A stretch of DNA of 64,000 bases from Apiosordaria backusii. Taxonomy: Eukaryota > Ascomycota > Sordariomycetes > Sordariales > Lasiosphaeriaceae. The stretch spans positions 4,092,001-4,156,000 of the forward strand of contig JAUKTV010000001.1 in NCBI GenBank assembly GCA_030549205.1, read 5' to 3'. Position numbers and translations under genes: made by a program. Positions 46,382-57,262 of the stretch are shown here, piece after piece (position 1 is the stretch's first letter; each line of letters opens with the position of its first letter). The notes beneath the pieces are model-generated. The model was not told the origin of the DNA and ran no database searches. It saw only the letters and a program-made list of their open reading frames with translations.

Positions 46382-47401
46382 ATGAGCAGAACAGTCCGCT
46401 GGGGTTCACCCACCGACGGGTCGGTCTACGAGCATCAGCGGAGCGACTCCGGTGTGGGTTCCTTCAGCGACTGTGAGAGTCGCACCTCCAACACCGACCG
46501 CAACTTCTTAGCTTCTGGCTACGAGGACAACAACACCATCTACACTCTGCAGCGCGCTCTCGAGCAGGCCCGCCAACAACGAGACGAGTTTTCCAAAAAG
46601 GTCGCCGAGCTCGAGACCACCGTTCGTCAATTGCGCAACGAGATTGAGCAGAACAAGGCCCATGTCCGCGCCGTCACCGACCAGAATGAGCTCTTTACCC
46701 ACGAAAAGAAGACCCTCGCCGAGAAGAACAAGGAGCTCTCGGAACAAAACACACAATTACAAGAGGAGCTCGACAACACCATTGAGAAATTGAAAAAGTC
46801 CAACCGCAAGAGCACCAGCTCACCAACCGCCGCCAGCTCTACCACCTCCGAGTCAGCCGAGGACAAGAAGCCACGGCGCAGCGCAAGCAAACGCAGACCC
46901 GAGAAGGAAAAGGAGCGTGACGCCGAGCGTGAAAAGGAGAAGCGCGAAAAGGAGCGCAAGAGAGAAAAGCGCGAAAAAGAACACCGCGAACATGAGCGCC
47001 CCGCCGATAAGGAAGACGACGCAATTGACCGCTTGCGCCAACGGTTTGACAAGCACCGCGCTGGCGACGAGAGCGACGCCAAGAGCAGCAGCATTGCTTC
47101 CACCAAGACCGCCCGAACAAGCCGACCGACCAGCAGCTACATTGAGCCGTTGGGTCTCAGCACTCCCAGACCACAGCAGACTGTGCCGCCCTCGCCAGCG
47201 CGCCATCATTCCTACACCACCACTGGATACCCACCCTCAACCGGCTATGCCAGCATTCGCGAGCCATCCGCCTACGCACAGGGCGTCCAACGGTCCGCTC
47301 ACCCCCAGGTTTACATTGCCAGCGGCGAGTACGGCTACGAGGAGGAAGAGACCCCCTACCACCCACATCAAGTCAGGACTGGCCGCAGTGAAAGGAGGTG
47401 A
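46382..47401 (+). CDS. Intronless coiled-coil / basic tail protein, unrecognised
   Basis: A single exon of 339 residues from a clean ATG (CGACATGAGC). Residues 1-50 contain SDSGVGSFSDCESR, which includes a DSGxxS motif (22-27). Residues ~55-140 form a coiled coil (YTLQRALEQARQQRDEFSKK, then KTLAEKNKELSEQNTQLQEE). Next comes a Lys/Arg/Glu-rich single-helix-like stretch (EREKEKREKERKREKREKEH) at about 175-210, and a Ser/Pro/Tyr-rich tail ending GRSERR. Codon bias agrees with a real gene. It shares design, lack of introns and long upstream region with the 40.1-kb gene, but I see no clear sequence similarity. Function is not known to me; a cytoskeletal or septation role would be a guess. Confidence 0.75.
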   Translation: MSRTVRWGSPTDGSVYEHQRSDSGVGSFSDCESRTSNTDRNFLASGYEDNNTIYTLQRALEQARQQRDEFSKKVAELETTVRQLRNEIEQNKAHVRAVTDQNELFTHEKKTLAEKNKELSEQNTQLQEELDNTIEKLKKSNRKSTSSPTAASSTTSESAEDKKPRRSASKRRPEKEKERDAEREKEKREKERKREKREKEHREHERPADKEDDAIDRLRQRFDKHRAGDESDAKSSSIASTKTARTSRPTSSYIEPLGLSTPRPQQTVPPSPARHHSYTTTGYPPSTGYASIREPSAYAQGVQRSAHPQVYIASGEYGYEEEETPYHPHQVRTGRSERR

Positions 47402-50400
47402 TGCGCTGACGACAAGAACCAATGCGGCTTGACTGCGACTGCGACACAAAAATTTCGGTTGGTCCGGAAACGCGAATCATGATCTCCAATCCCGAATGTT
47501 TGGGTCGTGCACTTTCCGATTGGCCTGTACCTTGCAGGTTCTTGACGAGAATCTCTTCGGCGATTTCCCCAACGCACGCAACCGTCTCTTTCGGTCGGGT
47601 CGCAAACGGCGCCGCAGTCTGTGTGGTCGGTGCCCAGTTCTGTTTTCTGATTGTCAGCTATTCAGCCCCACGCCTCACTCTCACACCCATTACCACCTAA
47701 CAACACCGTCACATTGTCCCGGCGACCACTCACCTTTGGTCAGCGGCTCCTATTCACCCTGAGGCCGCCGAGCATTTCAATTCTTCCGTCTTACATCAGC
47801 CACACACAATGCGCCAATATTTTTTCCAGAATCAGCCTCCCACAACTTTCCTTTTTTGGGCCAGGGCTGAAAGGGCCCTGGGCTGTGCGGGTCGACCCGG
47901 CTGCCCAGAGCGCATGGCGCTCCACTTGATTCCGTCATTGGCCGAGTGGATTCCGGTGGAGAAATCGGGAAGGGCGGGTCTCGACAAGGGTGAAGCAAAA
48001 CCACGCCGTTGGGTTTGGCTCCACCATCTTCCCTAACCCTTTCCCACGATCTTTTCGTGACTTGCGTCATCACGAGATCTGGACCCTGATGTTTTGACGA
48101 CCAATCTTATCCACATCACAATTTCGCTTCTTGGCTTTTTTTGGCCCTTTGTTTTGGGATTTTTGCACATGTTTTTTGGGCAACTGGATTTTTTTATACC
48201 CCCTATACCCCTTTTTGTTTTTCTTTGGATTGTACTATCAAGTTAAAAACAGTTTTTTGGGCAACCTCCTCATGTATTCACAAGCTTTTTGTATAAGGGA
48301 TTTGGATTGGAAAGAAAGAGATGGGAACGCATTTTGGTAAATGGGGGGATAAAAGAGGATCATCGTCATCATCATCATCATTCGGGGATTATATAGACTT
48401 TTTCTTTTCCATAGTTCCTTGGACACAGCAACGGGATCTTTTTGGTTTCTTTACTAGATAGACTTTTTTGGGTTTACAAAAGATGGAATGTTGGGATTTT
48501 TGCTACATGTATCGACGGGCCTCTCAACGGGCTCTTTTTCTTTTGTTTGACTGTGATGGATTGTTGTTGTTTGCGATCATTTCTTCCTTTTGTTAATGTT
48601 GTTGTTGTTTTGTGTCATTGTTATTGCTGTGTTGCTGTGATATTGGGGGAGGGACAAAAGGGAAATGTTGGTCTATTGATGATGGATGGATGGGTGATGA
48701 TTTACTATAGATGGAAAGAGGAGGGGAGGGTTTGGCTTGCATGCATGGGGGACTTTTGGATATTTCTTGATACGAATTGAATACGTTTTTTGAGGAGCAT
48801 AATTTGTCTCGTGATCCCGGTTCTTATTGTGAAGCCCACCTACCTATCTGAACTGTTGTGTGTTGTGTCTGTCTTGCTGTCTTGTTTTGTCTGTTGACTT
48901 CCCCATACTCCCTCCACCTTTTCATTGCTGGGTTCAACCCTTCTCCTCCCAACTTTCCACCCCCCTCCACATACTGGATCATCCCAGACTGTAAGTGCGC
49001 CTACCATTACTGCGTTCTTATTCCTTGACAGTGGGTGTATGAGCACATACACTGCATTCGACACTATTCCCTCAGATCTACCCACATATCCTCCTACCTG
49101 TCACCAAACGCTAGAAACTGTCTAGCAACTGGCAGAAAGTGACAGACTCAGAATCCGGCAAAGCCTCTTTGTTAGACCTCTATCAAGTCCAAAGCCTGAT
49201 ATCATTCGCAACAAAGTTCACAGGCATTGCTTTTTTTTTGTTGGATTTCATCACTGTCGTGTTACTCCCGTTGCCATCTCCCCCAGTCCCTCTTTTTTGC
49301 TTGAGTAAAGCCTCGGCTGTTCATGGTCGCCATCTGTCCCACCTGCCCTCCCTGGTGGCTGACCACCGCCCAACAGCCCCCACGGTCATCATCTGGCTTT
49401 CTCCCCCCGGTTCCCTCCTGCCCCCCAGAAACGAGCCAAGAAACACACTTTAAACTCAGTCTAGGCCGCTTGGTTGTCAACCAAAGCGGGCAAGATGGTC
49501 TAATGTGTTCGATGATGACCAAATAAAAAACATCGAAGGACCTCTAAGGGAGATGGTTCGATTCAAAGTCAGATACTAAAATTTCTTAACAAGAAATTGG
49601 GGGGCCTGGGGGGAAAAGAACGACTGGGGGAAAAAGATCGACTGGGGGATTTTAAGAAACCAAAAACCATCAAAAGAAGAAAGATGTTCACTCATTTTCT
49701 GTGATGAAAAAATAAGTTCTGAGGACACATTCTCTTTTTTGTTGGCGGAATCTTTTCGATGAAGTAGAGGGGGGTGGTTGCAGGCTGGTGTACATACCTT
49801 TAATGGAATTGTTTTGGGGGAAAAAAAAAAAGATGGCTCCAGGAAAGTGGAAAGGGGAGATGGCAATTTATAATGACACTGCGTTTGCCCTAATAGGCTC
49901 TAGCTTTTTGACACACACAGTGTGTGAGTGTGTGTGGCGTTGAAAGCAAGTCATGTCGATTCTTGTGTTTGGAAACTTTCCGCCATTGCCGTCGGTGGTG
50001 GTGGCTTTAGTGGTTGAGACTGAAGATGCGAAGAAAACTCTCTCTCACATCCAACTGAACCATTCCAGTTTGGAGCACACTTGAAAGGTTAAAACAAAGC
50101 CGCAAGGCAATCTAAGTTTGCTACCTAGGTACCTAGGCAGGCAATCATGGCTTCGCCAAAAACCACAAACTGCTCAACTACCTGAATGAGCGCAATATAT
50201 TCACGCCGCCACCACGGTCGAGCGAGTTTATAGGCGGCGCGGTCTCTCCCTTTAGCACCTGCGAACATCGGTCCTGTCAAAAGGCAGACACAGCTGCTCA
50301 CCAATTGGCCTCATCAAGTCCCTTGGCCGGTGGTGGTTACCACTTACTGAAGCCAAACCAGCCCCTCAGACCCCCAACAGTACCAACACTAATAGAACAC

Positions 50401-52055
50401 CGTCATTATACACGCAGTTGATCCCGTTGAAAGAATCTGTCTCCGCAAACAAAGTTCCGATGGTTAACATACCCGGTGCCAGCGCGTGGTGCCAGCCCCA
50501 TTGCATCAAGCAAAATCGCGCCCCTTGCAACCTCCCCATTGACTGGAAGCCGGGAGTATTTCAGTTGTTCAATGGCTTTCTTCGCGTTGCCGTCGTCTAA
50601 CCATATCCTTCCCGTTCCATACTACGTCATACAGTTTGGCGTGTCTTGTCCCAAACGGGCCTCACAAAAGAAATATCCCGGCTCTGAGCGCGAAGACGTT
50701 CTCCCCAAGATGCTGGAGAAAATATATGGTTCCTTGAGAGATCTCATTGCTGGAATCATGTTGGCGAAATGCGCCGGTGTAACGGGGAGAATGATGCCAT
50801 CATCCGGGTCGTTTACTAGAGTTGCCGCCGCTACATATATTCTTTCGAAGCTTTCCTCCCAGCCCAGTTGCTGCATCTGGGATATTCTCTCTGGGCCAAC
50901 AAGAAACACTAGGTAGGTTAGGATGTCGTTCTTCGTCTGGTATGCGGTGAAAAGGTAGATAGATGCCCTCAAAGAATAGGTAAATGGTTGGGCCGGTCCC
51001 AGCTCAGAGTCTTCTTTGCTGGATCTGGGTGGCGTGTTTTTTTTTGCTTTGTTGCTGCTATGATGGTTGTTGCCGGCATCACCCTCAGAGCTGTCGAGGG
51101 GCGGAACTGTCGTCTCTGACTTGGAAGCCCGAGGTATGAGGCGCTATTATTGGTGATGAAAATAGCTACTAGATTAATGCGGGCTCCGGCATGCGGTATG
51201 TCACCGCCTGGTCATATCTTTGAAGCTGCTGGCAGGTAAGATCTCTGCGAAAGTTGCTCAAGTGTCGGGGTATAAATTCGCGTTAGGTGGCAGCTCAGGA
51301 GGTTTGATGTAGGCTGGGGACTTCTGAGAAAGGTGTTTGCATGTAGAGTATGGTATGAACTACCGCGACTGCTGCTAAAAATAAGTGGTGGAGATGACCT
51401 GGCTTGAGCGAGGCTGGCATCATTCAAGTTTGTTGAGAGGACCGGTTAGCAACCTAAGTGTTTCTCCCCGACCGACGAGTGCTTGCATCTGATGATGGCC
51501 TCCTGAATACTGAACGCCAATATCATCTCGCGACATGCTCCAGGGATATCGACATGGAAAGAATTGTCGTGGTTGTTGCTTCGTATCAGGGGCAGGTGTA
51601 TCCACCGCGATCTCTCGTTCCTTTTTGGCGGACAACTTGAGGCCTGCAATGTATTTCTTGCCCTCAATGCAACAGTCCTTACTTGGAACTTGGTTATGTC
51701 AGCCGGTGCTGGTATGGTAGAAAGGAAAGACTTCAGCTTCCGGCACGCGAGACGGAGTGGGCTGAAGCTTTTGGGTTAGCCTTTCAAGATCCCCGGGGCA
51801 GGTGTATCCGGGGCAGGTGTATCCGGGGCAGGTGTTTCCGGGGAGGTGTGGTGCAGGTTGATCAAGGGCCAGGTGGTGGTGTTGTTTTCAAGCACGGTAC
51901 TGAAAGGCCGAACTTCTTCCAACGAATGGACCATGACCGCGGGCTGTCTCGCGGATGTCGGTGAGAATAACAGAGGCCCTCAAGTTGTTGAATTTGCGGT
52001 ATATATAGAGTATCATGATGATAAAAACCCAGATGCATCATTGGCGCGATGGCGG
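47402..52055. other. Gene-poor accessory stretch
   Basis: 4.7 kb without a gene I can support. T-rich sequence dominates 48.1-48.8 kb. Short inverted (AATTTCTT aac AAGAAATT near 49579) and direct (CGACTGGGGGA, near 49610-49655) repeats are present. Minus-strand frames at 50622..50972 and 51420..51667 have some protein-like stretches but no intact gene; they may belong to the decayed element to the right. Confidence 0.4.
51793..51851. repeat. 15-bp minisatellite CCGGGGCAGGTGTAT
   Basis: Three full and one partial 15-bp units in tandem; a related single copy lies about 200 bp to the left (51586-51602). On the minus strand one frame would read a Y-T-C-P-G pentapeptide repeat. Confidence 0.85.
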
Positions 52056-52069
52056 CTAACCTTGCGCCG

Positions 52070-52523
52070 TCACCACTGTTGGCCATGAGTGTAAAACCGG
52101 CGTTCGTTCCAAGCAACACTGGGATGGGTGCCCCATTCCATGAGCCAGTATTCCTCGGTGCATGGAAGTCCGAGGTGGCGGCGAGTCGGGGCGGGGGTCT
52201 GGGAAGATGTCAAGCTCTGAGCTTGTCCCTGAGGTGTAACCAGCCGTGAGACCACCGTTCGGCTCCACTTGCGGCACACCTGTGACTTGACATTCTTGTT
52301 GATGTGAGATACCTATACAGAGCTGCTTCTTCGCCTATGGAAAAACCCTCGCAATAGCTCGCTTCAGTTGTTGGTCGTCATCCGTGATGGTTACAAATCG
52401 CGCCCTGGTTTCAATCTCCTTTCTCACTGCACTGGCCCCAGCTGTTACATTCCAGCGAGATATGCCAGCGAGATATGCATTCGTCATGCCTCTGGATATC
52501 TGTCGGGGGGGGGGGGCATCCAT
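52070..52523 (-). mobile_element. Probable decayed MULE-type transposase fragment
   Basis: On the minus strand one frame reads RARFVTITDDDQQLKRAIAR then VFP, a stop, and AKKQLCI; a shifted frame continues HINKNVKSQVCRKW. The order D-x-x-L-x-x-A-x-x-x-x-FP ... QLCI-x-HINKNV matches the core of the MULE (Mutator/Hop) transposase domain known from fungi. At least one stop codon and one frame break separate the parts, so it cannot make a working protein. Terminal inverted repeats were not identified. The element could extend over much of 50-53 kb. The call rests on motif recognition only. Confidence 0.45.
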
Positions 52524-52642
52524 GTTTGCCTAGTCGCAAGGTCCCCACCCTGGCCTCATTCTCATACATACGGTGTCGATTTCATCCGAAGCGGCGTGGA
52601 AGAGAATCCTGAATCTGGCTGGCTTGCTCAGGGTCTCGCCAG

Positions 52643-53412
52643 CTAGGGTTGCGGGCCGGCCTGGTGATTGACGGGCGCTCCGCTGACTGTGAACTGCGAT
52701 GGGACCGGAGGCGTCATCATGACTGTGGGTTTTCCGTCGAGGGTATCGCCGATTCTATTGTTGGTAACATTCTCAATGCGTCTTGAGCGGCTTGAAAGGA
52801 CCGAAGAAGCTTCGTCCAATCATCCTTCTTGCCAGCCAGGGCCGAACCCATCGCCCAGACGTCTGTAATCCATTGCGAGATGGAGAGGGCTGCGCCTTTA
52901 AGACGCAGGTAGTCGAGTTGCAAGTCCATGGGGAGCTGTTCCAACACAGGCACCGTCAGCAAACCGGGGCGGAAGCGTCGAACAGAGCCAAGGATAGGGA
53001 TGGCGTCGGCGGGGGAGATGGCAAGATTCTGGGGTTCTTGCGACTCATCCAAGAAGCAAAAGCGCTCAAAGCCGGGATGTTGAGATGCTTGAGCTTCATC
53101 ATTGCCAAGTCATGCATTGAGAGGCACGCCGGGAATCGAACATCATCGGTTTTGACGTGAAACTGATACAGTCTCTCCGAAGGTAGATGGAGAAGTCCCA
53201 GAGGAGCCTCTTGCTGGGACGCTGCGGGAATCCCTTCTAAGCCACTCGGTGCAATGGTTGAGGTGGTGGGCTCCCGGGAGAACACAGTGTGAGGGATCAC
53301 GCGCTCAGGTCGGCTGGGTTGTTTCTGTTGCCCATGTAGTTCTGTGACATTTTTGAAGCAGCCTGGTGTTCTGGTTCTCACTCCATGACGTCCATGATGT
53401 GACTGATGCATG
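52643..53412 (-). pseudogene. Frame-broken coding stretch, unrecognised
   Basis: Three minus-strand frames in succession look coding. They are HLPSERLYQFHVKTDDVRF (from an ATG at 53412 that follows a CTATATATAT box near 53500), then GFERFCFLDESQEPQNLAIS with DVWAMGSALAGKKDDWTKLL (ending 52717), then RIENVTNNRIGDTLDGKPTV ending at a stop at 52643. I found no good splice sites in phase at the two changes of frame. It is either a small gene with weak introns or a pseudogene with two frameshifts. No family is recognised. Confidence 0.35.
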
Positions 53413-53523
53413 GTGATGATGTGAATGGAGAATGGTGAAGGTTCTGGCGGGAGGCAAGAGGGAAAGAGAGGCAGCTGAGCAGCGCAGTTTGTTGAAGTAA
53501 ATGATATATATAGGTTGCAAAGT

Positions 53524-54473
53524 TCAAATACCGAGTAGGGGGAGAGGAAGCCCTGTCGTTGATCTCCAAGAGAAGGTGACCTTCTTTTTCCGGGGCCTGC
53601 AATCCACTTTCGTCGCGGTTGTTGTTTGGTCTGATGGGCGGTGATGCTGTCGCCAAAAATACCAATGAAGCTCTTGACGTACCAGTTGGCTGATTCCACC
53701 ACGAAGCTGTAAATTCTGCGGATTACCGTAATACTATTCCGTCGGTCCAAGATTTCTTTCGTAGGCATGTTGGAGAGGATGTTATCGATACTTTTAAACG
53801 GGAGAAGGTCCAGACGAGGGTAGCAGTCTCTGCCAATGTGATGAAGGATATAGATAGACTGTGCTAGGCGTGCGCATTTCGTGAACTGCAAGCGGCCCTG
53901 ACGCCACGAAAGGAAGGAGAGGAATGCAATGGTCGTTGGTTGCGAAAAGAAAGCGAACTGTAAGAGGGACGAGATTCAGTTAAATTTGGTTCTGAAGGTC
54001 TTGAATTTCATCGGATGCCACCGAACTTAATGTTCAGGGTACGTACCAGTAGTTCCGCAGGTCCAGGGCTGGTCTTGTCGATTGCCACCTGACTGGGAAT
54101 GAGAATACCACAAAGCTGAATTCTTGAGTTAACGACCAGCAATGCGTCTGACCTCTCGGGAAGACTCACTCCATTGGTCAAAGCACTGGCCTGAAGGAGG
54201 TAAGGTGACGAGACCAGAGTTGAAAGAAAAGGACGGGAGGTAGCGGGAGCTCTTGCACCATCCCTTCAGAAAGTTGAGCCTCTGAGCTGTCGATAATGCC
54301 TTCGCTGAGAGAGGGTTTAAATACGGCGCCACTTCCCAGGTCTCCCTTTCGTTCAACAACTCAGGTCTTCTCTCGGGAATGAGTGCGAGCTCTGGACCCA
54401 GCACCGGCTCTGAAGATCGCGAAAGTTTGTAATGGATGTCATGACTATATATAGATAGACTAGCCCACGTCAT
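53524..54473 (-). CDS. Unrecognised four-exon gene
   Basis: Exons 54473..54153, 54115..54047, 53957..53683 and 53596..53524 join in phase with GT...AG introns (37, 89 and 86 bp) and encode 245 residues. The core reads LCGILIPSQVAIDKTSPGPA, then FAFFSQPTTIAFLSFLSW, ARLAQSIYILHHIGRDCYPR and RRIYSFVVESANW. The first intron is short for a fungus and the first exon is uncertain: the frame from 54770 upstream (MAEEPQQPESSS) could be an alternative first exon. No domain is recognised. A CTATATATAT box just downstream suggests that the next coding stretch is a separate unit. Moderate to low confidence. Confidence 0.4.
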
Positions 54474-55621
54474 TCAAGGCCGGAATAGATGGATGGGTGA
54501 AAGGCGGAAGTGTGAATGGAGGGATGAATGGAGGGTTAGTGTGGATAGTCTTGGAGAAGCAGGCGGTAGATGCGTAGGCCGATTGGTATTGAAATGGTGG
54601 AGAGAGGTTGCCAAGTCCTGCTCGCGGATCGGTATGATGAAGCAAAGAATGCAGCGGTGAACGATGTGACAATCGGAGGTCAAAGAAGGAGAAACGTCGA
54701 GGTACACCGCAGGAGTCCATAAGAACCCCTGCGGCGAAGAGCTTTCTGGTTGTTGAGGCTCTTCAGCCAACTCCTATGTTGGAAAATGTTCCAGGAGCTG
54801 GGCGATTCAACGCCTCTGAGTCTGAAGGAGGTTCAGATAGACAGAAGGATGATGAGCGCAAAGGACTTTCAGAAGAGCCCCGGCACGAAGAAGAGGGGCT
54901 GGGATGACGCTCTCAATGTCGGGTATATCTATTCTGTCTCACGGAAGAGTAGGTATTGACGGTGTAAAGAGCTGGTTCGTTGGCTTTTTATGCTTGAGGC
55001 TTGTCTTGCAGAAAGCAAATCGTGATGACGCTAGATATATAAGAAGAATGCCGAACGATCACTCGATGAGACTGAGGGTTGATGTAAGAAAGCATGGGAA
55101 AAGTGTTTTGACGATCAAAGGGCGGAGGGATCACTGCTTTATACCTGCTCTCAACTGTCAACGAAGGACTGAACCAAGCATGCCTGGGTTGTTTGCCAAA
55201 GCCCAGCCAAGCTGATTTTGGCACAAAGAACAGATTCACAAACCTGCAGAAACAAAATCACACCTTCCAAGCTCAAACAAAGGTGCCTGAGAAAACCTGA
55301 TCTGGTCGGTTTGAGCCTGTTTGCACTCCGTTTGGCGTGCGGTTTGCGTTTGTTCTATCTGTGTTGCTTGTATTTCGCCCAAGCAAAAATGCATCCAAAC
55401 TTGAGAGAGCAATGAGTCACCCAAGAGATGATCCCGAAGCCAGAACACCAAACACCAAGAACCCAGAATATCCAGACACACGAGGCGGTCATCATCAGGT
55501 TCATTCCCCCATGCTTAACAATACAAATATGTGTACACTAGTGATACGGGCAGTAATACAGAAAGCCTCCTCCCGCAATGCCATTACTTTTCCCAACCTG
55601 GACCTTGAGAACCCTCCGCTC
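54474..55621. other. Intergenic stretch, no clear gene
   Basis: 1.15 kb between the unrecognised gene and the SerRS stop. It may include a first exon of the former (54474..54770, minus). The right half holds the SerRS 3' UTR. Confidence 0.4.
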
Positions 55622-57262
55622 CTAGTTCATTCGGTGCCTCGGCCCAATCTTTTCGCGCCCATCCATCCAAGGTCGTAACACTTCAGGGATCAGGACACTC
55701 TTTTCTGATTCGTTCCAGCCATTCTCCAAAATCGCCGCCAGAACTCTTGGAACAGCAAGTGCAGTTCCATTGACAGTCCAAGGGTACACAAGCTTTCCCT
55801 CCTTTGTCTTGAGCCTAGTCGCCAACCTCCTAGTCTGGTAATCGGTGCATATACTGGCGCTCGTAACCTCCCCCCACCCGTCATTCCTCTCTCTCCGCGA
55901 TGGGAAAAATGCCTCAATGTCACACTTTCTCGTCGCCGACGCCCCCAAATCAGCAGTAGGCATCTCCAAGACCCGGCAGTGTAGCCCTAGTCCACTCAAG
56001 ATTTCCGTCTGGAGATCAATCATCTCGTCAAAGATTTCCTCCGTCTCGACCTGATCCGGCAGCGTCCAAGAAAACATCTCCACCTTTGTAAACTCGTGCA
56101 CCCTGTAAAGGCCCTTGGTCTCACTCCCCCTAGCACCGGCCTCAGCCCTGTAGCATCTTGAAACCGCCACCCTCTTTAGCGGTAAATCCGCCTCATCAAG
56201 CACAGTATCAGCCTTCATCCCCGCCAATGGAATCTCCGCTGTCCCAGCCAGCACCAATTCGGGCTTCCCCCTCGCCGCATCCTCCTTTGACTGAGCAATG
56301 GCGTAGATCTGCGTCTCCCCGTTCGCATCTCTTGGTTGAAACCCACAAGCAGCAGCAATATGCCCATACACCACGCTCGGAGGGGAGACCTGCCTCCACC
56401 CTGCCCGTGTAGCCGTGGCAAGAGCATAGCTGATTAGCGCCTGTTCCAAATCCGCCGCCTCGTCCAAAAGGTAATACCACCCCCACCCAGAAGAAGACGC
56501 CGCCCCTGCAAAGTCCAGTAGTCCCAATTCCGCGCCGACATGCACATGGTTCCTCCATACCCGGTCAGACAACGCTGGTTCAGGCTCAGGGTGGTTGTTG
56601 ATATAACTCATGACTTCGGGCTCCGTCCCGCGGGGCGTCTCGTCGCTCGTCAAGTTCGGGATCGCAAGCGCTAATCTTTCCATTTCCGCCTGTAGCTTCC
56701 CCTCTGTTTCTTCAATGCCTGCCAGTTCGGCTTTTACTTTCCGCGCTTCTTCAAGGATCTCGTCTCGCGTCATGTCGCGGAACTCGTCGACGATTTCTCT
56801 GGGATCGTCGCGGGAGGTACTGCCTGGCCCGGCCAGTATGCGGCGGAGCATGTTGCCCCTTTCGCGCAGGGCGCGGCCGGCTTTTTGCTGGGCCTGCCAT
56901 TCGGCGAACAAGGTATTGATCTTGTGGGGGTAGTCGGCGAGGGATTTGTAGTTTCTGTCGATGCAGTTTTGGGAATAGAGGTCGGGATTGAGGCGGATGT
57001 GCTTGATATCGAGGAGGGGTTTAGGGGCGGTGGTTGGGCGCAGAGGAGCGGCTGTGTTGATTGCGGTGGCTTGATCTGGGGCTTCTTGGGCTCGGAGATG
57101 TCGTGCGCTATGGGAAAATAGGGCTGTTGATAACCTGGGGGTTGTTCTTTTTGTGTAGGTGAAGGCGGGGTGCTGGAAGCTGTTCCTGGTCGAGGTTCGC
57201 AGAAGAAATGGGAGGCAGGTGAACGGCTTGGCGGCCGCGGCGCCTGATAGGGATGGCCTCAT
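55622..57262 (-). CDS. dia4: Mitochondrial seryl-tRNA synthetase
   Basis: A single exon of 546 residues. The N-terminus MRPSLSGAAAAKPFTCLPFL is Arg/Ser/Ala-rich with few acids, a mitochondrial targeting signal. A SerRS tRNA-binding domain follows: DIKHIRLNPDLYSQNCIDRN, then a two-helix coiled arm around residues 120-210. The class II core has motif 2 (VSRCYRAEAGARGSETKGLY, then RVHEFTKVEMF) and motif 3 (VNGTALAVPRVLAAILEN). The TAEIPLAG segment binds serine. The enzyme charges mitochondrial tRNA-Ser and corresponds to yeast Dia4. Motif 3 has A-V-P where bacterial enzymes have A-I-G, a variation seen in mitochondrial forms. It is the only clear housekeeping gene in the right third of the window. 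Confidence 0.95.
   Translation of the reverse strand: MRPSLSGAAAAKPFTCLPFLLRTSTRNSFQHPAFTYTKRTTPRLSTALFSHSARHLRAQEAPDQATAINTAAPLRPTTAPKPLLDIKHIRLNPDLYSQNCIDRNYKSLADYPHKINTLFAEWQAQQKAGRALRERGNMLRRILAGPGSTSRDDPREIVDEFRDMTRDEILEEARKVKAELAGIEETEGKLQAEMERLALAIPNLTSDETPRGTEPEVMSYINNHPEPEPALSDRVWRNHVHVGAELGLLDFAGAASSSGWGWYYLLDEAADLEQALISYALATATRAGWRQVSPPSVVYGHIAAACGFQPRDANGETQIYAIAQSKEDAARGKPELVLAGTAEIPLAGMKADTVLDEADLPLKRVAVSRCYRAEAGARGSETKGLYRVHEFTKVEMFSWTLPDQVETEEIFDEMIDLQTEILSGLGLHCRVLEMPTADLGASATRKCDIEAFFPSRRERNDGWGEVTSASICTDYQTRRLATRLKTKEGKLVYPWTVNGTALAVPRVLAAILENGWNESEKSVLIPEVLRPWMDGREKIGPRHRMN

Noticed and set aside
49553..49568. A GGTTCGATTC motif resembling a tRNA B-box.
   Set aside because: The flanking bases do not form a T-stem, and no A-box or acceptor stem was found.
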